64,000 nt of DNA from Phaeodactylum tricornutum CCAP 1055/1. Its lineage: Eukaryota; Bacillariophyta; Bacillariophyceae; Surirellales; Neidiaceae. The DNA is taken from contig NC_011671.1 in the NCBI RefSeq assembly GCF_000150955.2, forward strand, positions 992,001 through 1,056,000. The letters run 5' to 3'. Positions 20,574 to 31,423 of this stretch are shown here, piece after piece (the stretch's first letter is position 1; each line of letters begins with the position of its first letter). Both the position numbers and the translations under genes were made by a program. Under the pieces are notes generated by a model. It had not been told where the DNA came from, did no database searches, and was given only the letters and a program-made list of their open reading frames with translations.

Positions 20574-22494
20574 TCACAGTCGACCTGAAGTCTGGGCTTC
20601 TTTTCCTCGCCGATTCGTTTGCCTTTGCAGCCAAGCAACCCGACTGACCCACGTCGCAATGCGGAACAGTTGGTAGGCAAGAAACAAATTCCAGACGGAA
20701 GCCAATCCGACGGGAGCGCCACGTAATGCTGCTGCTTTTACGCGTAGCATGAGGGTCGGAACGACCACGAAAAACAAAGCGTACATGCACCCCAAAAAGC
20801 CCAAATCCCTCTGCCCCAACAGCACGCCTTCCGCACCGCAAAAGACGCCATGCAGCGAAAAAATGACCACCAAGATAGGAACCAACTCTTGGACGAGACT
20901 TACAACAGCCTCGTCAGCAGTAAACAAGGTCAACCCAGCGGGAATACAAGCGACAACTGCGGCAAGAAACAATCCGCATATACCGGCCACCTTCGAGAGA
21001 TTGAGGATTGTTTGCTGCAGGGCACCAGCCTTCATTGGCCCGTCGGGTTGAGTTGAGATACGCGGCAGAAACGTTTGTGCTGTTAAACTCAAGGAATCGG
21101 CAACAGGGATGAGTGTGTAGAAGATAGACGTAACAATTTGGTTTGCGGCCATGGGGACAATGCCAAGCGAGGAGGACACAACGTGCCCCATAGCCACATA
21201 TGTGGAGCACCGGCCAACCTGCGTTGTTGTTACAGGAACAACGTAAGGCTGGAAGCCTTTTTTTACATCAGATTCGGGTTGTTTCCAAAAAGCGCTTCGA
21301 TTGATCCGGCCCGACAAAAATCCACGAGTTGAAAACGAGTTAGGATGCTGAAGTTGCCTCTTAGAAGCTTTCAAAGACTCTTCAAAATCCATTTTTGCTA
21401 CATCTCTTGCAGGCTTTCTGCCAAGCCATTGCAAAAATAAGCCCGCTGCGGTCCATTGCGCGACCAGTGTTGCCCACGCAGCTCCGGCCGCGCCGCCGAT
21501 CCACGGTTGAGGCAAACCGACCAAACACAAATCAAGCACAAGGTTTACAACAGATGCCACTAAAATAACATTCAGAGGGCTTTTCACATCTTTCATACCC
21601 AAACAAGCAGCTTGTGCAGTACCAATCAGGGCTGCAGCTGGCATTCCGAGTGCACGAATCCGCACATACTTCATCGAAGCACTAAATATAGCAGGATCCA
21701 TCACATCGTTGCCAATGATACCTCGCAGCATAGGCCGTGCAAATGCAATCACAGCTACTCCCAATGCTGCTCCCGTCCATAGCGATAAATGCAAGGCACC
21801 AAGAAACGCTCTGGCTGTTGTCGGCCTCCCATTGAAACATCGGTCTCTTTCCTGTGCCACAGCAATAATGTTGGTGGTCCCTGTATACAAAAAGCTCTTT
21901 AAGTACGACGACACCGTGTCCGTCAGAAAGTGTTAATTCATTCTTTCATAAAAAGAATTATGCGATGAATCATCTTACCATTGTTCGGGCTGAATAGTCA
22001 GTTACAGCTACGGCAGGGTTCAACGCGGCTTGCTGCACGGTGCCAGCAAAGAGGCCTACGGTGCTGGTGTCAATCATAGACAATAGAGGTGAGCACAACC
22101 AGACACCAATGGCCGGAACCGCAAAAGATAGGATCGTCCTGACGCTTGGAACTTCTATACCCGCGTCTGCAACAGCATCTTTATTGGGCAAAGCGCGGTG
22201 GTCAGCGTCTTCCGTTTTCTGCCTACCCACGAACGGAACTGTTCGTCCAACTTCTTTCGTCACGTTTTGACCTCCTTCATTGTCTAATGACGCGTCGTGC
22301 CGATTCGTTAAATCAAACAGCATACACTGATGCCGGGAGAACTGGTTTTGTCGATGCCGAGACGAGTGGCCTCTGGTATTTGCCTGTTCTCGGCGCCTGC
22401 CCACACGATTCAAGAATGCATGCGTCCGAGAAGCACTGAGAGCTACCAACGCGAAATCGAGAATCCTAGATTTTCGCTTTGCTAGTATTTTCAT
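20574..22494 (-). CDS. MATE-family transporter 1, probably plastid envelope (2 exons)
   Basis: Exons 22494-21979 and 21896-20574, intron 21897-21978 (82 nt, GTAAGA donor, TTAAAG acceptor); 612 aa. MATE proteins exchange small organic molecules for H+ or Na+. The N-terminus has a hydrophobic signal then THAFLN, fitting the diatom ASAF-type plastid signal with Phe after Ala. The first membrane segment VPSVRTILSFAVPAIGVWLC and the following QQAALNPAVAVTDY are almost identical to those of the neighbouring MATE 2. The acceptor was chosen because joining there aligns DYSARTM-SFLYTGTTN with MATE 2 without gaps; no other AG fits. The closest family I can name is the plastid EDS5-like MATE group (inference). 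Confidence 0.88.
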
Positions 22495-22961
22495 GACGCT
22501 TCAGTTTCCCTCTTGGCAATTTTTTTTTGTTTCACATCGATGCCCGGAGCGTTTCAAAAGGAGAGACCAGTATCCGTGACACAAAACCGGTCCTCCGTAT
22601 GAGTTCATCAGAACGTGGTCTGGAATGTTTGCAAAATCAGATCTATTCAAATCCATAATTAACTTTTGAATGTTCACGTTCAGCCCAGTCTGAATTTTTC
22701 ACCCTTGGCTATTCCCATTTCATTGCCATCAGAGCAAAACAATAATGCAATGTAAGATATGTTTGCACTATGATGTCTCTAGAATCCTGACATAAGATGA
22801 AGGAATGCCACGTATAGCCCAAGAAAAAAGATGATTGTGAAAAACAACGGAGTAACTTTTCTATACGTATACATTAACTGTAATGCGCAAGAGGAATGCT
22901 GCGCATACATGTACATGCATGTGTAGAAGTGGTATGTACAAAGTTTAGGAAATGCTTTCAG
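22495..22961. other. Intergenic region between the two MATE genes
   Basis: 467 bp. A dense run of near-palindromic ACATGTACATGCATGT sequence lies at about 22908-22923, just beyond the MATE 2 stop. No gene is recognised. Confidence 0.5.
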
Positions 22962-25235
22962 CTACATAAAGCCGGCTGATTCTCGCTCAGTTCTTCGCTG
23001 AATTGTGACCACTCGAGACATCCACATCATCCATCGGAAAAGTTGGTAGCCTAAGAACACCTTCCAGACAGAACTCAAATTAGTTCCTGGTACGCCGCGC
23101 GCAGCCGCACGTTTCACCCGCAGCATAAAAAAAGGAACAACTGCAAAAAAGCCGGCGTACATTTTGCCCAAGAACCCCAGATCCTTTTGCCCCAACAAGA
23201 GACCTTCAGATGCGCAAACAATACCATGCACGGCAAACACGCCCACAAGCAACGGGGCAATGGACGCTACCATGGAACTGACAACAGGATCAGCGGTAAA
23301 AAATTGCGACAAGAATGGAATGCAGAGAACAGCGCTGACCATCACAGAGCCGAAAATTGAGCCGGCCTTAAAAAAGTTTCTCGTCGTCTTTCGTAATGCA
23401 TTGGTTCGTTCTTTCGAAACCTTCTTTTCGGCAATCGCTGGCACAAAGGACTGCGCTGTTAAACTAAGTGAATCCGCAATGGGGCAGAGGCAGTAGAAAA
23501 GGCTGACAATTACTTGCTGAGCCGCCATGCTGACGGTACCGAGTGAACTGGCAACAACGTGCGCCATAGCAACATAACCTGAAACCCGACCAACCTGTGT
23601 GCTGGTAACCGGCAACATATATGGATAAAATTCTTTGATAATGCTTTTGGACGGAAGCCTGACAAGCTCCCGCCTCTGGATTTTGCTCTCGAGGAATCCG
23701 CGCACTGAAAAAGATTTCTCCTTCGATGATGGCTTGTTTTTTTTGGTCCATTTGGATCGACGTGTCTTTGTCGTAGCGTGTCCTGTTCTGCTTGGAACTG
23801 CTATCGACTTCTCTTCTGATAAATTCGCTCGGAACGACTGCAAAGTGTCTATGAAGCGCCGCCTTCGGTTTTCACCGGCGCTATCCGACTTTCCAGTCAG
23901 TTCCAAAATAGCTCGAGACACGTTGACCACCTGTTTACGCTCTTTCGTTTGCGGTTTGTGACAAAGCCAGTGCACAAATAAACCAACGGCCGCAAATTGA
24001 CTGAATACGGTAGCCCAAGCGGCTCCGGCCGCTCCACCAAGCCAAGGGTTGGTACTCCCGACGAAAAGCATGTCTCCGATAAAATTGACAACAGCCGCCG
24101 CCAATAGAACATAGAGAGGACTGCGGATATCTTGCATGCCAAGGCAAGCAGCTTGAGTACTCCCAATTACGGCAGCTGCCGGCATTCCAAGCGCCCGGAT
24201 GCGAACGTACTTCATTGCGGCGGCAAATACGGCAGGACTCATGGCGTCATTTCCAATTAAAGCTTGCAGCAAGGGTCGGGCGAAGACAAATAAAACGGCG
24301 CCCAAGCCAGCGCCGACATAAGTCGAAAGTTGTATGGCTCCTTTCAGGGTACTTGTGCTCCGGGGTGATCCTTCTACTCCACGATCAGACTCCAAGGCTG
24401 ACGCCATGAGATTCGTCGTCCCCGTAAACAAAAATGCAATAAGCAAGGCAGCGTAGTCAGTGACAGCAACCGCGGGATTCAGAGCAGCCTGCTGGACCGT
24501 TCCGGACAGAATGCCTACAGAGCTCGTGTCAATCAACGACAAGAGAGGCCCACAGAGCCACACCCCGGTGGCAGGTAACGCGAATTTAAGAATTTTTCCA
24601 ACCGACGGTGCGGCTATTTTTGGTGCCACTGAGGGATCCCCAACGATCTGCGACGCCGGAAGGATCTCAGGGATTCTGTTAACTTCCACCGTAGCATTTT
24701 TAAAGCCGGGTGTGGAATAATTAAAAATGTCTTCATCCGAGAGGGTTGCTTCCGCAGCATCAGCGGCTTCTTGCGAAGCAGCGAGAATGGCACTCACAAC
24801 ATCAGATGCTACTTCGGCAGATGTCTCTGATACGGATGCAAATTCTGCAGACATCTCTGATGAGGATATTACGTTGGCACTCTCTTCTGTGAAGCTCTCT
24901 AATACGACGCCGAAAGTCTCGACTTCATTTTCGGAACCAAGTGTTTCCACCTCCGCTTGCAACGCCTCGTCTACCGCCTCTTCTACCGTAGCCAAAAACA
25001 ATTCCTCGCCAGGGTCAACCACTTTATCCGTATCTGAGACTAGTAGGATAGGCTCAAGCTTGAGAACCTCCGTTTGGGTTTGATCCGTCTGCTCGTAGAT
25101 CTTCGTTAAGCGGCTAAAGGGGGCATGGCGTAAAGTCAAAGAAGCGGCGCTACTCCGCACCAGCGATCGTTGGGAAGGACGAAACGCAACAGTAACCGCG
25201 ACCAAAGAAAGAACCGTGATACACAGAATTTGCAT
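22962..25235 (-). CDS. MATE-family transporter 2, probably plastid envelope
   Basis: 757 aa, intron-free. It starts with a hydrophobic signal ending VTVAFRPS, matching the ASAFAP-like rule. A long acidic Ser/Glu/Ala-rich region with loosely repeated SAE-type motifs (about residues 60-180) precedes the MATE core, which starts near SVGKILKFALPATGVWLCGP. A second insertion of about 80 basic residues splits the core between the two six-helix halves. The core has the same motif order as MATE 1 (QQAALNPAVAVTDY, RIRALGMPAAAVIG, LGGAAGAAWAT, TQVGR, GLLLGQKDLGFLG). The two are tandem paralogues in the same orientation. This copy lacks the intron found in MATE 1 and is 145 residues longer, mostly from the two insertions. 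The substrate is unknown. Confidence 0.9.
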   Translation of the reverse strand: MQILCITVLSLVAVTVAFRPSQRSLVRSSAASLTLRHAPFSRLTKIYEQTDQTQTEVLKLEPILLVSDTDKVVDPGEELFLATVEEAVDEALQAEVETLGSENEVETFGVVLESFTEESANVISSSEMSAEFASVSETSAEVASDVVSAILAASQEAADAAEATLSDEDIFNYSTPGFKNATVEVNRIPEILPASQIVGDPSVAPKIAAPSVGKILKFALPATGVWLCGPLLSLIDTSSVGILSGTVQQAALNPAVAVTDYAALLIAFLFTGTTNLMASALESDRGVEGSPRSTSTLKGAIQLSTYVGAGLGAVLFVFARPLLQALIGNDAMSPAVFAAAMKYVRIRALGMPAAAVIGSTQAACLGMQDIRSPLYVLLAAAVVNFIGDMLFVGSTNPWLGGAAGAAWATVFSQFAAVGLFVHWLCHKPQTKERKQVVNVSRAILELTGKSDSAGENRRRRFIDTLQSFRANLSEEKSIAVPSRTGHATTKTRRSKWTKKNKPSSKEKSFSVRGFLESKIQRRELVRLPSKSIIKEFYPYMLPVTSTQVGRVSGYVAMAHVVASSLGTVSMAAQQVIVSLFYCLCPIADSLSLTAQSFVPAIAEKKVSKERTNALRKTTRNFFKAGSIFGSVMVSAVLCIPFLSQFFTADPVVSSMVASIAPLLVGVFAVHGIVCASEGLLLGQKDLGFLGKMYAGFFAVVPFFMLRVKRAAARGVPGTNLSSVWKVFLGYQLFRWMMWMSRVVTIQRRTERESAGFM

Positions 25236-26290
25236 AATGATGTTTTCGGTGACTCAAAACGTCTTTTTCAGGGTTCCAGTGGATCTTACAGTGTTCAACA
25301 AAGGCAGAAAGCCAAGTGAAGGACAAATGAATAACAAGCTGCAACGGCACAACGAGGGGGAAAAGGAGTGCAAAATGTGAGTGAACGACTTGAACTTTGG
25401 TGTGCCCAGCATTTCTGCCTTACGCGTGTTCCATGTTAGAGAAATAATTTTCTCGTAGAATTCACTCCGTCAAGATGATGTCAAGTCAACGTCATAGTAC
25501 CAGCGTCTGGGTCAGAACTTTCATTTGCTTTGGTGTGTCCAGATCATCGTCATACCTTCTTTGGCGCAGACAACACGAATCAAAATTGCATGAACATGGA
25601 ACCCGGTCCATCGATATCGGACAAACGAGCCTATTCACAAACAGCGTCAAAATCGGCACGAACTTGTCGTTGGGACCGCCCTATAAAAGCGTCGTTCCCA
25701 AATGCAAACGCATCGCGATTCTCACCTTCCCAACGATTAAAAACCTTTCCGAAGCGAATAGTTGGTTTTACGGGCAAAACGTTTCCAATCTATTTTCACA
25801 CCAGGTTGTGACTGTCGAAGGCGAAGGTCAGCCAAGATCGACCTCTGTCTAGCCTCATCCTTAAATAGGAAAATTTCTCGTTATTCTGCGAAAGTTCATT
25901 CCCAGTCAACGAGCTCCGAAAATCGCGAGGTCGCTCTTTAAAATGCTTCCGACGTTCCCACACGATCCAATACGAATCACTCGACTGCTACGATTCGTTT
26001 GATTCAAAACAGCACTTCTTGAGAGAGTAGTCCGGCACTCCTTCACTGCCAATGTGTCACAATGGACTGTCGTTGGCCCAAAAATTTTCGAGACCAATCA
26101 CAAGTTTGTAATTCTGAAGGGGAGTCATTTCTTTTACATCAGTCATTGACTGTTTCAATTGGCTTGTTCACAAGATGCCACAAACTGTAAACTGGCTACC
26201 TTTCTTGTTTTTAAGGCGATACGTTCAGTGCGTTGCATAAAGTATTCGAACCAACTTTACGTATTAGGAGGGAGACGATCAACACTTGCA
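25236..26290. other. Intergenic region, no gene recognised
   Basis: About 1 kb between divergent genes (MATE 2 leftwards, 385-aa protein rightwards). A 125-codon open frame at 25475-25852 has no domain, no signal and no start context that I recognise. A partial TGACTGT match lies near 26147. Confidence 0.5.
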
Positions 26291-27556
26291 ATGTCCGACG
26301 GAGACTATAGTGAACAATCGTACTACGAAGAGGAGTACGAAGAGGACGAGCTGATCGAGGAAGAGGTTTACGAAGAACCGGCTCCTCCCTCACCATCACG
26401 TCCGGTCCATCCACTCTTTGCCGGTGGCAATGCAAAGAATGCCCTAGCTGCGGCGGCGAGTAATATGACAGCAAGTCGATCAGAAGAGGGTGAGCCCAAA
26501 AGCCAGCCGGCTCCTACTCAATCTTCGTCGTCTACTCGTCCCACCCATCCCCTCTTCGGAGGTGGCGGAATAGGCGGAGGCGAAAAGGCTGACTTGAACG
26601 CCCAAATTGCCGCCATGGCAGCCAAACGCAACAAACGAGTCAAGACCGACGGTCCAACAACACCGACACCTAAGCAAACGCTAGCGACGTCATCTATTTC
26701 CAACGGGCCACCGACAGGATCCTTGGCAGAACAAGTTGCTCAGCTAGCAGCTCGCCGACAAGCCCGATTAGACAGTGGTGAACCTCTTCCGTTGTCGAAT
26801 AACGATCAAGCCGAAAAACGAATAGCGGTCACGTCGATGCCTCCATCCAAACCAGCGTCAAAGCCGAAGGCGATGGGAGCGAGTAAACCGCTCAAGGCGG
26901 TCCAAAAAGGCAAAGCCGTTGAGGCGAAGAAGCAAGGAGGATGGTTTGGGAAACCGAGCAACTCAAAAAAGGGCGCTACCGCAGCGGAACCCAAACAGGT
27001 CAAGAAAATCGTGTACAAAGTACCGGCCAAGCAAAACTTACCTCCGTCCGCCTCTGAAACCAAACAGGAACCAGCATTTGTCTCGGCACGTTTGAAGAGT
27101 ACGACTCCACTTGCCGCGGCATCGTCATCGGTGACGCCACAATCAAGATCACCCACCACTGTAGCACATAGCCCAGATCCTATTTTTCGCAACGCGAAAT
27201 TGCGAACAACGGGAATCGACACCATGGCGCCACCCAAACAACTTGCCGGGGAACGCCCACCGTCTCCCGAGCCGACACTGGCGTCACAACCGAGATCTCA
27301 ACCCATGGAGACGGCACCTCTCACCGAAACAAGACAACGACAACGACCACCACTGTCACGAAGAAGATCGTCAGGCACGATCCCGAATACGGTAAGCTCA
27401 AGAGTTCGCATTCCTGATTTCCATCCGACCTGTTGGCAATAGTAATTTTGTATTGAAATTACTACCTTTCTCACAAATTCAAATTGTTCTGCTTTTTAGA
27501 AACCGTTGACTATAAAGTTGGATGTCTGTGTACGATCATGTAATCATCATTTGTGA
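26291..27556 (+). CDS. Proline/alanine-rich low-complexity protein with repeated RPxHPLF motif (2 exons, second tentative)
   Basis: I do not recognise the family. Exon 1 26291-27391; a GT-AG intron 27392-27499 with a good pyrimidine tract then joins 57 nt ending at 27556, giving 385 aa. If unspliced the frame stops at 27442. The N-terminal 30 residues are very acidic and Tyr-rich. RPVHPLFAGG (37-46) and RPTHPLFGGG (83-92) are a clear internal repeat. Two basic amphipathic helices follow (about 101-117 LNAQIAAMAAKR and 145-160 LAEQVAQLAARR) and look related; they recall WH2-like or VASP-type actin-binding helices, but this is weak. The rest is Lys/Pro/Ser-rich. Possibly a cytoskeleton or scaffold protein. 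Confidence 0.65.
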
Positions 27557-28791
27557 GAACCATGAGCCAGGTGCGGCCCTAGACTAGCACATTCGTCTTT
27601 TTTTGTGAGTAGTCGCCAAACTCATACGGTAGGCATCTTCCACCGCAGCGACCATCCTTTCATACTTTCTCGGTTTTGTAGAAAAAAATCTTGAAGGCAA
27701 AGGTACTGCTATACCATCGTGTTGCTTGCCGGCGTAACGAAGATGGTTTGTCCGCAATAGACCCATGATGTTGATTAAAGGGGAGGGCTGCACAGAATAT
27801 AGAATGCGATCAGTGTGTTTCAAATTGCTTTTCTATCTTCGACGACCACCATAAATTGGGTAGGACTATTTACGTGACCTTTACCAGTTTGCTTTGTCGC
27901 GAATATGCGCCTGGTCGACTCTCGTGACAAATCATTGTAGAAATGTAACAGGAAGATTCTCTCTACTCTAGTAGAGCGCAAAGAGTAGAACATAGCCTGC
28001 ACCGTGCGGTTGTGGAAAATGTCAACTAATGTAAGAGAGCAGTCGACGAAAGCGAATAACCGTAAACATATGTGTTCGTGCAGGTCGTGCAACGGAGTAG
28101 AGAAGGGGTTCGGAAATATCGGCAGGCGTGTGGCTGTGCGGGCGCGCGAGCGCACGTATACGAGCTTGCCCGGCAACGGTAGGCGCTTCGTGGGATCCAG
28201 GAGTCGGCGGGTACCATACGCTGCCAGCGGCATCAGCAGCTATAGTCGCGGCAGTCCGCAAGCGTGAGAGGAGTCCTGACTCTGTAGCAGATACCTTTTG
28301 CGTACCTGGAGTAAAAGATTTTGCTTGTGTGGTTGTTTGCACTCACAGTCAGTAGATTGGTGGTAGTCAGATACACGCAGCTTCCCTTACAAAACGAATT
28401 CCCAGGATTGAAGCTAGCCGGGCCCTTTTTGTGTCCTTCGAGTGGTCGTCTACCGAAAAGATTCCGATCCCGAATGAAAAAATCGGCCTTCGTACATCTC
28501 TCGAGCATCATATTCTACGGCTTTTTCTGCTTCGTTTGATCGACTGGAATTTGCAGCTGGTGTTTTTTTCTAGTCAGGAGAGAGCTGGAAAAAGGGCAGA
28601 TACATCCTTCAGGGGTACGAAGAAGGAGACAACCACAAAATTTCCCATACCGATATCCGTGCTCACAGTGAGTGCGGCTCATGACATAGCCTCCCTTGTT
28701 GTCTTTGTCCCGTGAGAGTTACATCTCCGTCAGCACCGCCAATTCAACCACCACGACTAGTATTACAACCACAATAACGCCGTCATCAATC
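27557..28791. other. Intergenic region upstream of TBC gene
   Basis: 1.2 kb with no domain-bearing frame. It has a GC-rich stretch near 28130-28160 and two TSACWGTSA palindromes, TCACAGTCA at 28343-28351 and TCACAGTGA at 28663-28671, the latter about 120 bp before the TBC start. A minus-strand open frame 27820-28233 has no recognisable features. Confidence 0.5.
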
Positions 28792-30321
28792 ATGGGAAGT
28801 CCCACTACGAAAGGTCCGAGAGATCTCCCTCCGACAATGGACACCGACAATTCGCTGCGACGGGTGAATTCCTCCCCGTCCCGGGGTTTTGAGACCGTCA
28901 TGACGGATATGACTTTACGTCCCTCACAATCACTCGGGGCCGACAGGGAAACGCCGATGAAGCATAAACTCGATCGATTTGGCTTCATTCTGAACATGGA
29001 CTCACACGGCAATGTTCACGAGCACGACGAGCCGGAGCCCATACGGACCTTTGCTGCACAAAAGCGCGTCGACGTCCGCACGCGCAAATGGAACGTTATG
29101 CTATTCGGGACCGGAAGTAACTCAACCAAGACCAGCAATAGGAAATTTATGGGTTCTTTGCATCATCGTAAGCTCAAGTCCCGATTACGGAAGGGCGTCC
29201 CCGATACCCAACGAGCCGCCGTATGGTGTCGGCTCGCCGGTGTGGCGGAAAAAATTAAGACGCATCCCGGAACGTACAAACGATTGGTCCAGCAGTCTGT
29301 ACTTCAAAATCCTCGTTACCATTTCGTCGTTGGTTCCGGCATGCCGAGCAGTACCTCTCCAACCCCCACAAAAACATCGTTTCGGAATATCCAGGAAACC
29401 ATTGAACGGGACATTCACCGCACCTTTCCTCGGCATTCTATGTTTTTTGAACGTGTTCAGGAAGAAGCAGAAGAAGATGAGAACGATCCGGAACGGTCCC
29501 CAACCGACATCTGTGGGACCACCGAGATTTCGGACATGATTCGGGAGTTGGAGCGCTCGCAGAGGCTTCTCGACACCCCTCAGGAACCATCGGCGCATCC
29601 AGATCACGTGCCGGCCTCGCGCGTTTTAGAAGGTCGAGGCGGACAAGCAAGTTTACGCCGTGTCTTGAAAGCCTACAGTCTATACGATCGGGAAATTGGG
29701 TACTGTCAAGGGATGAACTTCATTGCGGGGATGTTTCTGACTCTAATGACGGAAGAGGAAGCGTTTTGGTTACTTGTTGGTCCGTACAAATGCTGAGATT
29801 GTTGATTCTGTTTACATCAACCTGATGTTGCTTACGTGCATTCTATTGTTTTTCTTACAGCGGTGATGAATGACAAACCGTGCTGCATGCGTGGATTATT
29901 TGGGGAAGGCATGCGGGAGACTCACCAGGTACTCTATGTGGCCGAGAAGCTGATCCACCAGTTTTTACCCAAACTTGCCCGACATTTTGACAAGGAGCAT
30001 TTGCACATAACAATGTTTGCAACGCAATGGCTCTTGACTCAATTCACCAGCTCCTTTCCTTTTGAATTGGTCACTCGTGTATGGGATTGTTTCCTACAGG
30101 AAGGCTGGAAGATCACGTACCGCGTCATGCTTGCGCTCTTATCAACGAATCAATCGAACATTTTGCAACATGGGTTCGAAGAAATTTTAGCGCTCTTTCG
30201 GGAGTTGCCAGACCGCGTCGAGGGCAGCATTGTCCTAGAAGCGGCATTGAAAATACCATTGCGATCGAGCCAGATTCTTAAGTACGAGCAGGAATGGCAG
30301 CAATCACATCCGTTATCGTAG
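28792..30321 (+). CDS. TBC-domain Rab GTPase-activating protein (2 exons)
   Basis: Exons 28792-29779 and 29861-30321, intron 29780-29860 (81 nt, GTCCGT donor, TTACAG acceptor); 482 aa. TBC proteins stimulate GTP hydrolysis by Rab GTPases in membrane traffic. The domain starts at [13 protein letters not shown]. The arginine finger IERDIHR and the glutamine finger YCQGMNF are both present, so the protein should be catalytically active. The splice joins FWLLV to AVMND and restores the C-terminal half, including [15 protein letters not shown]. The first 110 residues are Ser/Thr-rich and not conserved. The open frame extends upstream without an ATG, so the start at 28792 is the first Met and an extra 5' exon cannot be ruled out. 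Confidence 0.92.
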
Positions 30322-31423
30322 TTCATAAAGGATGTGACGCACTTTACCTTATTTGAAAGGGGGAATTGGATAATGAACGGTAAGGAGACCATAAAGGAAC
30401 ATTCACCCCGTTTCCTAAATTTGCATGACGATGAGATTTTGCTGTTGTGATCCTTTCTGAAATACAACAAACACATTGTCTTGATTCGGTGTTGAAGACA
30501 ATGATACCTTGACTTGGGCCTATGAAAACTTGTAATACTTTGACTGCAAAAACTCTCCACGTGACACACTGTTTGTCTCGTTGCTGCTTGTCATGCTAAA
30601 CCTGTGGAACGCATTGTAAGCTTTAAAGTAACATCGAATCAGCCTTTTTGGGCTGACCACGGCTCTCAATAAAAACATTTTTTAAAGGGACAGCATACTG
30701 GTCGGCAAATTCTTCCTAATTTGACTGCTGAGTTCCTTTCTTGGACCGGCAAGGCAGTACAGTTGAGAGTCCATCAATGACTTTCTTGGTCTCTCAGAGC
30801 TCGTAGACGCATGGTTGTTCCATACATAGCAACAATTATGCTTGTAAGGGATAGGATCTAAGAGATTGGGTGATTCAGGTTGGTCAATGCAAAACGGTCC
30901 TTTGCCTCACGCCTCGGTGGTTGCACAGCCTCGAATATTAAGGTTGGCAAAGATAAGTCAACAGTACCACTTTGTTGTGCTCCTCACATCACAACGCAGG
31001 AACAAGTTCAAAAGCAAATTATAGAAGGTGGCCATTGCCATGGTCGCCAATCAAACATCATTGATAACAGTATCAGCGTTCTTGACACTAATAACAAAGG
31101 CTAGTGTGTAACGTGAAGCGACTCACAGTGAACAACTTATTTTGACATGGAATGCATACCCTACGGATGCGAAGATATCTGTCCAGATCTTTCGGGCAGC
31201 GTCTCAAAGGAAATCGTACTTATCACCAAAAACCACTCGGAAAAAGTGCCGTATTCCAAAATACCATTTTTCTGTTATGTTCAAAGGACCTTTCAGATTT
31301 CGGAAGCGAAAGGGTTCCAGCCGTTTCTGCTATTGCAACGTCTCATTCTTTGTCTTATTGGCACTGTACACTGCACAATCTCTTCGAAAATCAATAAAAT
31401 TTATTTCCCAGCAAGTTAACAGA
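30322..31423. other. Intergenic region, no gene recognised
   Basis: 1.1 kb. An open frame at 30880-31104 has no domain. TCACAGTGA (TSACWGTSA) lies at 31123-31131, 293 bp before the reductase start. An open frame joins the reductase frame from 31142, but its residues before Met 31424 look non-coding. Confidence 0.5.

Noticed and set aside
25475-25852. 125-codon open frame between MATE 2 and the 385-aa gene
   Set aside because: No domain, signal, codon pattern or repeat; overlapping frames are equally open.
27820-28233. 137-codon minus-strand open frame upstream of the TBC gene
   Set aside because: No recognisable domain or conserved-looking composition; the region more likely holds promoter and 5' UTR.
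30880-31104. 74-codon open frame upstream of the enoyl reductase
   Set aside because: Too short and featureless to support as a gene.
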